Shown here: one piece after another, positions 18,937 to 28,007 of the stretch
Layout: each line of letters starts with the position of its first letter
How positions within the stretch are numbered: position 1 is the stretch's first letter
Assembly: GCF_947072685.1 (NCBI RefSeq)
Contig: NZ_CAMTIK010000004.1
Coordinates: 1-64,000 of the forward strand
DNA from: an uncultured Cetobacterium sp.
Lineage (GTDB): Bacteria; Fusobacteriota; Fusobacteriia; Fusobacteriales; Fusobacteriaceae
Length of the DNA: 64,000 bases
Direction of reading: 5' to 3'
Position numbers and translations under genes: made by a program
Notes under the pieces: model-generated
What the model was told of the DNA's origin: nothing
The model's database searches: none
What the model saw: the letters and a program-made list of their open reading frames with translations, nothing else

Positions 18937-20469
18937 ATGGGTTTTATAGATTCTATGTTAGCACCATTAAAAACAGTAGTGAGTTCGTTGAATGGATTTT
19001 TGTGGGGAGATATAATTCTTTTTAATGTGGGAGAAACCAATATAGGTTTAAGTCTATTGGTATTGATGTTAATACCAACGGGGATATATTATTGTATAAA
19101 AACAAGAATGTTATCTTTTAGGTTGTTTCCAGAAATGATAAGAATTGTTTTGAAAAGCAAGACTACAAATAATAAAGAGGCAATATCGGGACTTCAGGCG
19201 CTATTTATAGCTACAGCATCAAGAGTTGGTATGGGGAATTTAGCTGGAGTTGTAGCAGCCGTTTCATTTGGAGGACCTGGAGCTATATTTTGGATGTGGG
19301 TAGCGGCAATAATTGGCTCAAATACTGCATTTATAGAGAGTACTTTAGCTCAAATATATAAAGAAAAAGATCCTCTTTATGGTGGTTGGAGAGGGGGCCC
19401 TGCATATTTTATGAACAGGATGCAGGTGGTGGTTGAAGCTAAAAGTAAGGATCCATTTGAAAACTCTGTTGAAAAAGATTCAGATTTAATTTCGAGAACC
19501 GAGGAGAGATATTATAAGAAATCTTCTAGTTTTAGATTGTGTGGAATTTTATTTGCAATATCAGGACTGATAACATGGGTAGGGATAACACAGATTGTAT
19601 CAAATTCAGTTTCAGAATCATTCACAAACGCTTTTGGAATAAACCCTTTGTACACATCAATTGGAATGACTCTATTAGGAACTATTGTACTATTTGGTAA
19701 GGGACACAAAGATAAAATAGCAGATGTCTTGAATAAGTTGGTTCCGATAATGGCAATACTCTACTTTACGCTGACTCTATTTATCTTAATAAAAAATATT
19801 GGTGCAGTTCCTGCAATGTTTGCAGAGATATTTGAGCAAGCTTTTGGTGCAAGACAGATTGCAGCAGGAGGATTTGGGGCGATATTGATGCAGGGAGTTA
19901 AAAGGGGATTGTTTTCAAATGAGGCAGGAAGTGGTTCGGCACCGTGTGCCGCCGCTGCGGCAGATGTTGAGCACCCAGCACAACAGGGTTTAATTCAAGC
20001 TTTGGGAGTGTTCATAGACACTTTAGTAGTTTGTAGTTGTACGGCGTTTACAATGCTATTGGCACCTCAAAGTGTGAGAGAGGGAAAGATGGGGATGGAT
20101 CTTTTACAGAGCTGTATGGATTATCATATAGGTTCTATTGGAACTCCATTGGTGGCATTGATATTATTTTTATTTAGTTTCAGCACATTTTTAGGGATAT
20201 TGTTTTATGCACGTTCGAATGTTGCTTTTCTTTTTGGAGATAAAATGATAGCTCAAGATGGATATAAAATATTTGCATTGGCTATGATGTTTGTTGGTGG
20301 AATGGCACAGTATTTATTTGTTTGGGAGCTAGGAGATTTAGGTGTTGCACTGATGACTGTATTCAATATAATAGCGATTATTCCTATGTCTAAGATAGCT
20401 CTTGATTCTTTAAAAGAGTATGAGGATATATATATTAAGGATAGGAAAGTTTTGGTAGAAGGAGAGTAG
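18937..20469 (+). CDS. Sodium:amino acid symporter, AGCS family (probable tyrosine uptake)
   Basis: A 510-residue AGCS-family protein with about 11 helices. Signature blocks: SRVGMGNLAGVVAAVSFGGPGAIFWMWVAA (split across residues ~90-120) and GVKRGLFSNEAGSGSAP near residue 325. An insertion of about 45 polar residues (~165-205: VEAKSKDPFENSVEKDSDL...) sets it apart from the shorter AGCS protein at 10.6 kb. Immediate linkage to tyrosine phenol-lyase suggests it imports tyrosine, as TutB does in enterobacteria, although TutB is of another family. GGAGG ribosome site 6 nt before the ATG. Confidence 0.88.
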   Translation: MGFIDSMLAPLKTVVSSLNGFLWGDIILFNVGETNIGLSLLVLMLIPTGIYYCIKTRMLSFRLFPEMIRIVLKSKTTNNKEAISGLQALFIATASRVGMGNLAGVVAAVSFGGPGAIFWMWVAAIIGSNTAFIESTLAQIYKEKDPLYGGWRGGPAYFMNRMQVVVEAKSKDPFENSVEKDSDLISRTEERYYKKSSSFRLCGILFAISGLITWVGITQIVSNSVSESFTNAFGINPLYTSIGMTLLGTIVLFGKGHKDKIADVLNKLVPIMAILYFTLTLFILIKNIGAVPAMFAEIFEQAFGARQIAAGGFGAILMQGVKRGLFSNEAGSGSAPCAAAAADVEHPAQQGLIQALGVFIDTLVVCSCTAFTMLLAPQSVREGKMGMDLLQSCMDYHIGSIGTPLVALILFLFSFSTFLGILFYARSNVAFLFGDKMIAQDGYKIFALAMMFVGGMAQYLFVWELGDLGVALMTVFNIIAIIPMSKIALDSLKEYEDIYIKDRKVLVEGE

Positions 20470-20477
20470 AAAAATTT

Positions 20478-20512
20478 AAATATCCTAAAGGTATACCTTT
20501 AGGATATTTTTT
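20478..20512 (+). terminator. Terminator after the AGCS symporter
   Basis: Stem AAATATCCTAAAGG/CCTTTAGGATATTT with a 4-nt loop and six or more T. Apart from the loop it repeats the terminator found after tpl. Confidence 0.9.
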
Positions 20513-20578
20513 AATTGTAAAAAAATGGAAAATTTGATACTCTATAATAAACAGTCTTATTATTTAAGGGGGATGAGT

Positions 20579-21823
20579 ATGTTTTTATCACCGGGGGAAA
20601 AAATACTTAAATATAGGAAACACTATAGAATAACTCAAGAGGAATTAACCACAGATAAAATTTCTAAAACATATTTAGGGATGGTAGAAAATGGAAAAAA
20701 AAGTTTAAGCAAAAGAGCTGGAATAATTCTTTTTAAAAATTTAGAAAAAAGATTAAGAAATAGTGGAGTAGTTTTTAATTTAACATATGATGACCTCATG
20801 GAAAGTCCTCAAACTCAAGCTCAAAAATATTTAAATAATATTTTACAAAAAAAAGATTGTTTAAAAAAAAGTAAGTGGATTATAGAGGAAGCTATATTAA
20901 ATTTGAGTTCGGCAGAACAGAAAGAATATTTGTTGAAAATAGCTAGTTTTTATTTAGAAGAAGGGGAACTAAATGAAGCTAGAAGAATATATGTCAAATT
21001 TTTTCAAAGAGTTTCGGAGTTGAAAAGATATGACAGCGAATTTTTGAAGTTTTTAGAACTGAGTGTAAAATTTGAAAAATACGAGACAATAATTTTAGTT
21101 TTTAAAAAATATGAGGATGATTTTAAAAATCTAAAGTTGAGCAAAGAGATAGAACAGGTATACTATTACTATGTGCTCTCCCTTTGGAAACTTGGAGAGA
21201 ACCATATTTTAGAGGAAAAAGAGTTGCTGTTTCTAGAAAATTTGAAATCAAAAGATGTCAAAAAACAGATATTTAAAATTTTAGGTGAGATAAATTTAAA
21301 AAGTAAAGAGTATGAGAAAGCTTTCAATATATATAATAATCTTTTAAAAAAAACTATAGATTTAGATGAAAAATTGGACTTAGTCTACAGATTGGCTGAG
21401 CTTTATATTCAGAGTCAAAATTATATAGAGCTAAAGAGTATATATTTAAAGTTAAAAAAAATTAAAGAAAAACATTTGGAAGAAAGCAGTATGAAAAAAT
21501 TTAAATTACTCTATACATTAGGAAAAATAGGTGAAATTCTTAATAGAAAAGTAGAGAGTAAGGAGCATTATATCGAGGCATTAATTATTGGAAAAGGGAT
21601 AGATGTCCCTTTGAACCAAGTTATAGAAATAATAGTAAGTTTATTTAAAATGTTTGAAAAAAGTGATTACTACTCTTTGGTGAGTATTGAAAAAGAGTAT
21701 CTAAGAATACTTGAAAATTATGAGGATTATAAGCCGGTTATTAAATTAATGGAATATTACTATAATAACTATCCTCAAAAGATGGCAGAAAAATTTAATA
21801 TATTTAATAACTATTTGGAGTAA
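20579..21823 (+). CDS. XRE-type helix-turn-helix regulator with TPR repeats
   Basis: A 414-residue protein. Residues ~3-60 form a SinR/XRE helix-turn-helix (KILKYRKHYRITQEEL, then KTYLGMVENGKKSLSKRA). The rest is alpha-helical with repeated TPR-like pairs (for example AEQKEYLLKIASFYLEEGEL, KYETIILVFKKYED, LVYRLAELYIQSQN). This layout is that of peptide-responsive RRNPP regulators of Firmicutes, but no signal-peptide gene was found beside it. The start is the ATG 6 nt after AGGGGG; two upstream ATGs in frame lack a ribosome site. Target unknown. Confidence 0.75.
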   Translation: MFLSPGEKILKYRKHYRITQEELTTDKISKTYLGMVENGKKSLSKRAGIILFKNLEKRLRNSGVVFNLTYDDLMESPQTQAQKYLNNILQKKDCLKKSKWIIEEAILNLSSAEQKEYLLKIASFYLEEGELNEARRIYVKFFQRVSELKRYDSEFLKFLELSVKFEKYETIILVFKKYEDDFKNLKLSKEIEQVYYYYVLSLWKLGENHILEEKELLFLENLKSKDVKKQIFKILGEINLKSKEYEKAFNIYNNLLKKTIDLDEKLDLVYRLAELYIQSQNYIELKSIYLKLKKIKEKHLEESSMKKFKLLYTLGKIGEILNRKVESKEHYIEALIIGKGIDVPLNQVIEIIVSLFKMFEKSDYYSLVSIEKEYLRILENYEDYKPVIKLMEYYYNNYPQKMAEKFNIFNNYLE

Positions 21824-21844
21824 AATAGTGAGGAGAAGAGCAAT

Positions 21845-22690
21845 ATGATAAAAGTCGGAAAAAGACAACCAATGAAAATTAATAATTTTAGCAGTAAAGG
21901 GGCATATTTAGATGCTGGAACTGGAGATGAGATGGATAACATACTTCTTCCTAGTAATGAGTTAGAGGGAAGAGATTTAGATGTCGGTCAAGAGTTAGAC
22001 GTAATGATTTATAGAGATTCAGAGGATAGACTTATAGCTACACTTAGAAAAACAGCGTTGACAGTTGGAACAATAGGGAAGCTTCATGTAACAGATGTAA
22101 ATCAAAAATTAGGAGCATTCTTAGATTGGGGATTAAAAAAGGAACTATTACTTCCATATTCTCAAATGGATGGAGATGTAAGAGCTGGAGATGAAGTTCT
22201 AGTTGGTATATATGAGGATAGTAAGGGAAGACTTTCTGCAACAATGAAGATATATAGCTTCTTAATGCCAAATAAAGATTATAAAAAGAATGATTTTGTA
22301 GAAGGAACAGTATATAGAGTAAACCCAGAAATAGGAGTTTTTGTAGCTGTAGACGACAGATACTTTGGACTAATTCCAAGTAGTGAATGTTTCAAAAAAA
22401 TGTCTGTTGGAGATAAAGTTGAAGCTAGAGTAATGAGAGTTAGAGAGGATGGAAAAATCGATCTAGCTTTAAGAGAACTTGCATTTATGCAAATGGATAA
22501 GGATGCTGAGGTTATTGTTGCAAAGATGAAAGTGCTAAAAACACACTTCAGATTTAATGATAATAGTTCACCTGAATCTATAAAAGAGTATTTTGGAGTG
22601 AGTAAAAAAGCTTTCAAAAGAGCTTTAGGTAAGCTTTTAAAAGAGGGAAGAATTGAAAAAACTCCAGAAGGGACATTTATTTTAAAATAA
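21845..22690 (+). CDS. cvfB: CvfB-like S1 RNA-binding protein
   Basis: A 281-residue protein with tandem S1-like OB folds: residues ~1-65 (degenerate), ~70-130 (GKLHVTDVNQKLGAFLDWGLKKELLLP) and ~147-205 (EGTVYRVNPEIGVFVAV..YFGLIPSSE), then a C-terminal winged helix ending in KRALGKLLKEGRIE. This is the order known for Staphylococcus CvfB/YitL, an RNA-binding protein that influences virulence gene expression. It follows the XRE-TPR gene by 21 nt and is probably cotranscribed with it and with the IclR gene. Confidence 0.9.
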   Translation: MIKVGKRQPMKINNFSSKGAYLDAGTGDEMDNILLPSNELEGRDLDVGQELDVMIYRDSEDRLIATLRKTALTVGTIGKLHVTDVNQKLGAFLDWGLKKELLLPYSQMDGDVRAGDEVLVGIYEDSKGRLSATMKIYSFLMPNKDYKKNDFVEGTVYRVNPEIGVFVAVDDRYFGLIPSSECFKKMSVGDKVEARVMRVREDGKIDLALRELAFMQMDKDAEVIVAKMKVLKTHFRFNDNSSPESIKEYFGVSKKAFKRALGKLLKEGRIEKTPEGTFILK

Positions 22691-22702
22691 AAGGGAGTTT
22701 TC

Positions 22703-23467
22703 ATGGAAGGAAAAACAATACAATCGATTCAAAGGGCAATTGACATAATGAACTGTTTCAATGAAAATGTGCATGAATTATCATTAAAAGAGATCAGTGA
22801 GGCTGTAAACTTGAGCAAAAGTACAGTTCATGGAATAGTTTCAACTCTTTTAAAAAATTCATACTTAGAGCAAAGTGAAAAGAATAGTAACTATTCTTTA
22901 GGACCAGCTTTTATAGAAAAAAGTTTTATTGTAAATGAGGATGTATTGATAAAAAATGTGGGACATAAATATTTAACGGATATTTCTGAACGTTTTTCTG
23001 TTACTGTGAATCTATTTTTATTTAAAAGAGAACACCTAAAGTTGATAGATCGTGTCCAATCGGATTCTATGTATTACACGATAAGCACATCAGTAACAAA
23101 AATACCTTTAAATGCATCATCATCTGGAAAATTAGCTTTGGCATACTCAAAAGATGTGAATATTGATAAGATATTCAGCAAGGATTTATTGTACAAATAT
23201 ACAAACAGTACGATAATAGATAGAGAGACTTTGATGCAGGAGATTCATAAAATAAGAGAGAATGGCTATTCACTTGAAAGATCTGAGGTTGAACTGGGGA
23301 TATATTGTATTTCAGTACCTATTTTTAAAGTGAATAATCAGTTTGTGGGGACTATCTCAATAATGGCGACTAGAGAAAAACTTATGCTTATTTTACCTGA
23401 TTTAGCTCCAAAAATGGTATCTATAAGTAAAAAAATATCCTATAAATTAGGTGCGAGAGAGGAATGA
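22703..23467 (+). CDS. IclR-family transcriptional regulator
   Basis: A 254-residue IclR protein: N-terminal winged helix at ~5-60 (IQSIQRAIDIMNCF, SKSTVHGIVSTL) and C-terminal effector domain at ~75-245 (LNASSSGKLALAYS, EVELGIYCISVPIF). IclR proteins control carbon or aromatic compound use; the target here is unknown. Neighbouring candidates are the tpl-symporter pair upstream and glutamine synthetase downstream. ATG lies 8 nt after GGGAG, 12 nt beyond cvfB. Confidence 0.88.
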   Translation: MEGKTIQSIQRAIDIMNCFNENVHELSLKEISEAVNLSKSTVHGIVSTLLKNSYLEQSEKNSNYSLGPAFIEKSFIVNEDVLIKNVGHKYLTDISERFSVTVNLFLFKREHLKLIDRVQSDSMYYTISTSVTKIPLNASSSGKLALAYSKDVNIDKIFSKDLLYKYTNSTIIDRETLMQEIHKIRENGYSLERSEVELGIYCISVPIFKVNNQFVGTISIMATREKLMLILPDLAPKMVSISKKISYKLGAREE

Positions 23468-23484
23468 AAATTCCTCTTTTTTTT
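23459..23484 (+). terminator. Terminator overlapping the end of the IclR gene
   Basis: Stem GAGGAAT/ATTCCTC with a GAAA loop and eight T. The left arm contains the last codons and the stop, so the gene ends inside its own terminator. Confidence 0.88.
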
Positions 23485-23513
23485 ATTTATTTTCACTGAC
23501 TGTAAAAATAAAA

Positions 23514-23550
23514 TTGACAAACATGGAAAAATAGTATATTGTTAATATAA
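23514..23550 (+). promoter_or_regulatory. Putative glutamine synthetase promoter
   Basis: TTGACA (23514-23519) is a full -35 match. TATATT (23535-23540) lies at only 15 nt; TATTGT (23537-23542) at 17 nt is the alternative. Downstream a short inverted repeat CGTTC/GAACG with a 9-nt gap (about 23571-23589) precedes the GGGAGG site. Confidence 0.5.
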
Positions 23551-23609
23551 CAATTTTTTATTGGAGAACAACGTTCGACAATGTAGAACGCTAAAATAGG
23601 GAGGAATTA

Positions 23610-25721
23610 ATGAATAACATGCTGGATATTTTTGGAGAGTTCTGTTTTACTGAGGATAAATTAAAAAGCAGAATACCTGAATCGTTTTTTAAAGAGTTCA
23701 AAAAAGTTCAAAGTGGTGAAAAAACTTTATCAATAGAACTGGCAGACTCAATAGCGAATGCAGTTAAAAGCTGGGCTACAGAAAATGGAGCCACACACTT
23801 CACACATTGGTTTCAACCTTTAACTGAGTTGACAGCAGAAAAGCATGATTCATTTATATCGCTCTCATCAGATGGAAGTTGTGTTTCACAATTTTCTGGA
23901 AAAGAGTTGATTAAAGGGGAGGCTGATACATCATCATTTCCGAATGGAGGGGTGAGATCTACGTTTGAAGCAAGAGGATATACCGCTTGGGACGCAAAAT
24001 CGCCAATGTTTTTGAGAGGAGAGGGATTAGCAAAATCTCTTTATATCCCAACAGCGTTTATAGGCTACAATCAAATGGCGCTAGATAAAAAGGTCCCACT
24101 TTTAAGATCGATAGATTTTATATCTGAACAAACTTTAAAATTAAAAAATATATTGGATCCAAGTGCTGGAGTAAAATCTATAAACAACACATTGGGACTT
24201 GAACAGGAATATTTTTTAATAGATAAGAAGTTTTGGGAAAAACGTCAGGACTTGATGTTGTCGGGGAGAACGATTTTTGGTTCATTACCTCCGAAAGGAC
24301 AGGAATTAAATGATCATTACTATGGAAGTATCAAGGAAAAAGTTGAAAGAGTAATGAATGAAATAGATAAAGAGTTATGGAAGATTGGGATAATGGCAAA
24401 AACAAAGCACAATGAAGTTGCTCCAAACCAATTTGAATTAGCTCTTATGTTTACTACAGCAAATGTGGCGGTGGATCAAAATCAATTGACTATGGATGTA
24501 ATAAAAAAAGTGGCTGATAGACATGAATTGAGTGCACTCTTACATGAAAAACCTTTTAAAGGGGTAAATGGATCTGGAAAACATTGCAACTGGTCACTTT
24601 CGACAGATTTAGGAGAGAATCTTTTAGATCCTGGATCACTCTCAAAGGATAATTTACAATTTTTAGTTTTTATGATGGCGATACTAGAGGGTATTGACAG
24701 ATATTCAGATGTTTTAAGAGCGTCGTGTGCAACACCAGGAAATGATCATAGATTGGGAGGACACGAAGCTCCACCAGCAATAATATCTGTTTTTATAGGA
24801 GAGGAATTAGAGGATATACTAAAAAATTTAGAAAATATAGTTTCAGTGAATGAGTCTAAGGAAAATATGAAGTTTGGAGTTAAAAATTTCACAAAAATTC
24901 CTAAAGATATATCGGATAGAAACAGAACATCTCCATTCGCTTTTACGGGGAATAAATTTGAATTTAGAATGCCAGGATCGAGTGCTTCAGCATCAACTCC
25001 CACATTTATAATTAATACTATTGTAGGAACGGTTCTTAAAGAGTATGTCGAAATATTGGGTGGGAGTTCAATAGAGAGTAAAGATATGGCTATAGTTAAT
25101 CTAATAAAAGATAGATATGAAAAGCATAAAAGAATAATATTTAATGGAAATGGTTATGATGATGCTTGGAAAAAAGAAGCTGAAAAAAGAGGGTTGAAAA
25201 ATTTAAGAAATACACTAGAAGGATTAAAAGTGTATAAAGAACCTAGAATAGTGGAGCTTTTTAAAAATGCTAAAGTACTGAGTCCAGAGGAGTTAGAAGC
25301 TAGATACTCTGTGTATTGTGAGCGTTATATAAAGCAGATAAATATAGAGGGAAGCTCAATGATTAGAATAGCAAGAAATGAAATATATCCCGCTCTAATG
25401 GAGTATGCAGGGAAAATATCTAAGAGTATTCTATCGATCAAAGAAGTTCTAGGGGATGATGAATTTTTATTTGCAGATAAAGCTCACCTTATAAAACTTT
25501 TAGCGGGTAAAAATCGTTTGAAAGATTTTTTAGCTCAATTAGAATCACAGTTAGTGGTTGCAAATGAAGTGAATGGGTTATATGAAAAGGTTCTTTATTT
25601 GAATGAAAATATAATTCCAATATTGAATTGTTTAAGAGATATAATAGATCTTTTAGAACATCAAGTGGAGAAGAAAACTTGGCCAGTACCAACATATGAG
25701 GATATGTTGTTTAGACTGTAG
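23610..25721 (+). CDS. glnN: Glutamine synthetase type III
   Basis: ATP-dependent synthesis of glutamine from glutamate and ammonium in the cytosol. The 703-residue length, much longer than GlnA (about 450), defines the GSIII/GlnN class found in Bacteroides, cyanobacteria and anaerobes. Visible blocks: FPNGGVRSTFEARGYTAWD (residues ~110-128), the GLEQEYFL metal-ligand motif near residue 197, NQFELA, GSGKHCNWS with the catalytic-site histidine, GNDHRLGGHEAPPAI and EFRMPGSSAS. Monocistronic between two terminators. Ammonia released by tyrosine phenol-lyase could be one source, by inference only. Confidence 0.95.
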   Translation: MNNMLDIFGEFCFTEDKLKSRIPESFFKEFKKVQSGEKTLSIELADSIANAVKSWATENGATHFTHWFQPLTELTAEKHDSFISLSSDGSCVSQFSGKELIKGEADTSSFPNGGVRSTFEARGYTAWDAKSPMFLRGEGLAKSLYIPTAFIGYNQMALDKKVPLLRSIDFISEQTLKLKNILDPSAGVKSINNTLGLEQEYFLIDKKFWEKRQDLMLSGRTIFGSLPPKGQELNDHYYGSIKEKVERVMNEIDKELWKIGIMAKTKHNEVAPNQFELALMFTTANVAVDQNQLTMDVIKKVADRHELSALLHEKPFKGVNGSGKHCNWSLSTDLGENLLDPGSLSKDNLQFLVFMMAILEGIDRYSDVLRASCATPGNDHRLGGHEAPPAIISVFIGEELEDILKNLENIVSVNESKENMKFGVKNFTKIPKDISDRNRTSPFAFTGNKFEFRMPGSSASASTPTFIINTIVGTVLKEYVEILGGSSIESKDMAIVNLIKDRYEKHKRIIFNGNGYDDAWKKEAEKRGLKNLRNTLEGLKVYKEPRIVELFKNAKVLSPEELEARYSVYCERYIKQINIEGSSMIRIARNEIYPALMEYAGKISKSILSIKEVLGDDEFLFADKAHLIKLLAGKNRLKDFLAQLESQLVVANEVNGLYEKVLYLNENIIPILNCLRDIIDLLEHQVEKKTWPVPTYEDMLFRL

Positions 25722-25725
25722 ATAT

Positions 25726-25769
25726 AAAAAAAGCTCCTTCTGTGAAATTTTTACAGGAGGAGCTTTTTC
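25726..25769. terminator. Bidirectional terminator between glnN and trxB
   Basis: Long stem AAAAAAGCTCCTTCTGT/ACAGGAGGAGCTTTTT (one G-T pair) with a loop of about nine bases, T-rich on both strands; it serves both convergent genes. Confidence 0.88.
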
Positions 25770-25771
25770 TC

Positions 25772-26701
25772 TTATTTTTGATGAGCTTTTTTTAAAACAT
25801 ACTTAATGGCTTCTAGAGCTGCTATAGTACCGTCAGAAGTAGCTGTAGTAACTTGACGTACAACTTTAGATCTAACGTCTCCTGCGGCAAAAACACCCTC
25901 TATAGATGTGTGCATATATTCATTTGTAACGATATAGCCTTGAGCATCAAGAGGTGCAACCTCTCCATAAAGTTCTGCTAAAGATTTGGTACCTAAATAT
26001 AAAAATGCAAACTGTGATTTAAATGTTGTGATCTCTCCGTTATGGGAAACAACAAGCTCTTCAACATATTCATCACCTTTAATCTCTAAAAGTTTAGATG
26101 AGTAGAATATTTTAACCTTTTCATTAGATTTTAATACATTCATAATAGATTCATCACAGTGATGACATTCGTCCACGATAAATATATTTATCTCTTTAGA
26201 GTATTTTGTTAAAAAAAGAGCCTCTTCAGCAATTTCCTCACCACTTCCAAAAAGAGATACGGTCATATTTCTTGTGAAAGCTCCATCACAAGTTGCACAG
26301 TAAGAAACACCTTTACCTAGATATTCCTTCTCACCAGGAAGTTTTTTACTTTCATTTTTAGCCCAACCAGTGGCAATAATGACAGATTTTGTTTTGAAAT
26401 TATCCCCATCAGTTTTAACTATTTTATGTTCTCCAGAAAAATCAAAAGCTAAAAATGTTGCATTGACATATGTAACATCAAAATCTAGAGTTTGTTTTTT
26501 CATAAGAGATTGAATCTCTTTACCTGTTGGTGAACCCGCAATTCCGGGATAGTTTTCTATTTTATGAGCCATAAGAAGGCTTCCAACCTCAGGTTTTTCA
26601 AGAACTAGAACAGACAGACGAGCTCTCCCAGCATAAAGAGCGGATGCCAAACCAGCAGGTCCACCACCAATGATAACAACATCATAAATTTTATTTTTCA
26701 T
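25772..26701 (-). CDS. trxB: Thioredoxin reductase-like flavoprotein
   Basis: FAD-dependent pyridine nucleotide-disulfide oxidoreductase of 309 residues. GGGPAG (12-17) binds FAD; the redox-active pair is Cys135/Cys138 in CATCDG, typical of thioredoxin reductase; the second FAD motif EGVFAAGDVRS is near residue 275. The NADP-binding loop reads LFGSGEEIAEEA, a slight departure from the usual GGGNSA(A/V)EEA, and MHTSIEGVF is conserved. It could reduce thioredoxin or a related carrier. Last gene of a five-gene minus-strand unit. Confidence 0.88.
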   Translation of the reverse strand: MKNKIYDVVIIGGGPAGLASALYAGRARLSVLVLEKPEVGSLLMAHKIENYPGIAGSPTGKEIQSLMKKQTLDFDVTYVNATFLAFDFSGEHKIVKTDGDNFKTKSVIIATGWAKNESKKLPGEKEYLGKGVSYCATCDGAFTRNMTVSLFGSGEEIAEEALFLTKYSKEINIFIVDECHHCDESIMNVLKSNEKVKIFYSSKLLEIKGDEYVEELVVSHNGEITTFKSQFAFLYLGTKSLAELYGEVAPLDAQGYIVTNEYMHTSIEGVFAAGDVRSKVVRQVTTATSDGTIAALEAIKYVLKKAHQK

Positions 26702-26711
26702 ATTAAGCCTC

Positions 26712-27338
26712 CTAAATCATTCCTTGGGATTTTAATACTCTTTTTTCTTCTCCTAGCGTTGTAGGTTCAGAATGGGCACTATACACAATAGTATCTTCGG
26801 GAAAGTTCTCACAAATCTTTTTTAAACTTTTTTGTAGTTGTGACAAATTCCCAGTTGGAAGATCAAATCTTCCATAACTTCTTCTAAAAAGTGTATCTCC
26901 AGAAATCATTATTCTAGCATCACTGTTATAGAAGCACTTAGAGCCAGTAGTGTGACCAGGAGTATCAATCACTTCAAAACCAAAAATAGAATCTCCTTCT
27001 TTGATAGGAGTAAATTTACCTGTATAAATAAAATCATACCCTTGGATAGCATAAGAGAGATTTAAAGAGGCATCTGACAAAAATTTCTCCTCCTCTTTTC
27101 CAATATAAAGAGTTGCATTCGGGAATAGTTTAGTTATTTCGTTTATACCACCTATATGGTCTCCGTGACCATGTGTTAAAATAACATTTTTAAGCTCAAG
27201 ATTATGTTCTTTTATAAAAGATAGAATCCCTTGCAGTTTAGAATCACTACAATCAAATAGTGAAGCCTCATTGTTTTCATTCCAAACTAAGTAGCAGTTT
27301 GTCATGTAACTACCCAAAGGAAAAGTTTTAATTTTCAT
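26712..27338 (-). CDS. MBL-fold metallo-hydrolase (glyoxalase II-like)
   Basis: A 208-residue metallo-beta-lactamase-fold protein with THGHGDH (zinc ligands), a later DTPGHTTGS histidine and SGDTLF aspartate, then SAHSEPTT. This set is that of the YcbL/glyoxalase II-like hydrolases, which cleave thioesters. The physiological substrate is unknown. The start is the ATG 8 nt after GGAGG; the frame extends five codons further upstream but only through the ribosome site. Confidence 0.88.
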   Translation of the reverse strand: MKIKTFPLGSYMTNCYLVWNENNEASLFDCSDSKLQGILSFIKEHNLELKNVILTHGHGDHIGGINEITKLFPNATLYIGKEEEKFLSDASLNLSYAIQGYDFIYTGKFTPIKEGDSIFGFEVIDTPGHTTGSKCFYNSDARIMISGDTLFRRSYGRFDLPTGNLSQLQKSLKKICENFPEDTIVYSAHSEPTTLGEEKRVLKSQGMI

Positions 27339-27365
27339 CAAAAATACCTCCAAAAATCATATGTA

Positions 27366-28007
27366 TTATTTTGTAATTTTGTGACGCACAAGCCCTACTC
27401 CATCTCCAAATGGAAGTAAAACAAAATTGTGGTGAGCATATAAGTAATCAATAAATTCATTTAATCTTCTAACTATTGTCTTAAATCTTTTCGGATACTC
27501 TTTGTATAGATACCCTCTAAACATGATATTATCTATAAAAATTATACCGTTCTCCTCTAACCTTTCGAAAGAATCATTGAAGAATTCCATATAATGACCT
27601 TTGGAAGCGTCTATAAAAATAAAATCGAACTTTTCATTGAGCTTTTTAATCTCTTGAACCCCATCACCTAGAATAGCATGGACACTTTGTTCAAGACCAG
27701 CTTTTTTAAAGTTTTCAAGAGCTTGACGGTATCTAATTTCATCAATTTCAATAGTTGTCAATTTTCCACCGTTTGATTTGGCAATCTCTCCCATAATAGT
27801 TCCAGAATATCCAATGGCTGTTCCAACCTCTAAAATATTTTTAAATTTATGACTTTCCACAAGGAATTTTATATATTCAGCGACCTCTTTAGTTACAATA
27901 GGAACATTGTGCTCTATTGCAAAAGCTTCCATCTCAAGGATTAAAGGGTCTGTTTCTTTTATTTTACTAACAATATATTCGTTAGCATCTTTTAACTCAT
28001 CTAACAT
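27366..28007 (-). CDS. O-methyltransferase, TrmR-like
   Basis: SAM-dependent methyltransferase of 213 residues, class I fold. Motif I is EVGTAIGYSG, followed by TIEIDE (acidic residue binding SAM ribose), GDGVQEI and the metal-binding FIFIDASKGHY and IFIDNIMF segments of the COMT-like family. Members close to this length in Firmicutes are TrmR, which methylates 5-hydroxyuridine in tRNA; its place beside rsmB supports an RNA target. The start overlaps the rsmB stop by one base (TAATG). Confidence 0.82.
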   Translation of the reverse strand: MLDELKDANEYIVSKIKETDPLILEMEAFAIEHNVPIVTKEVAEYIKFLVESHKFKNILEVGTAIGYSGTIMGEIAKSNGGKLTTIEIDEIRYRQALENFKKAGLEQSVHAILGDGVQEIKKLNEKFDFIFIDASKGHYMEFFNDSFERLEENGIIFIDNIMFRGYLYKEYPKRFKTIVRRLNEFIDYLYAHHNFVLLPFGDGVGLVRHKITK

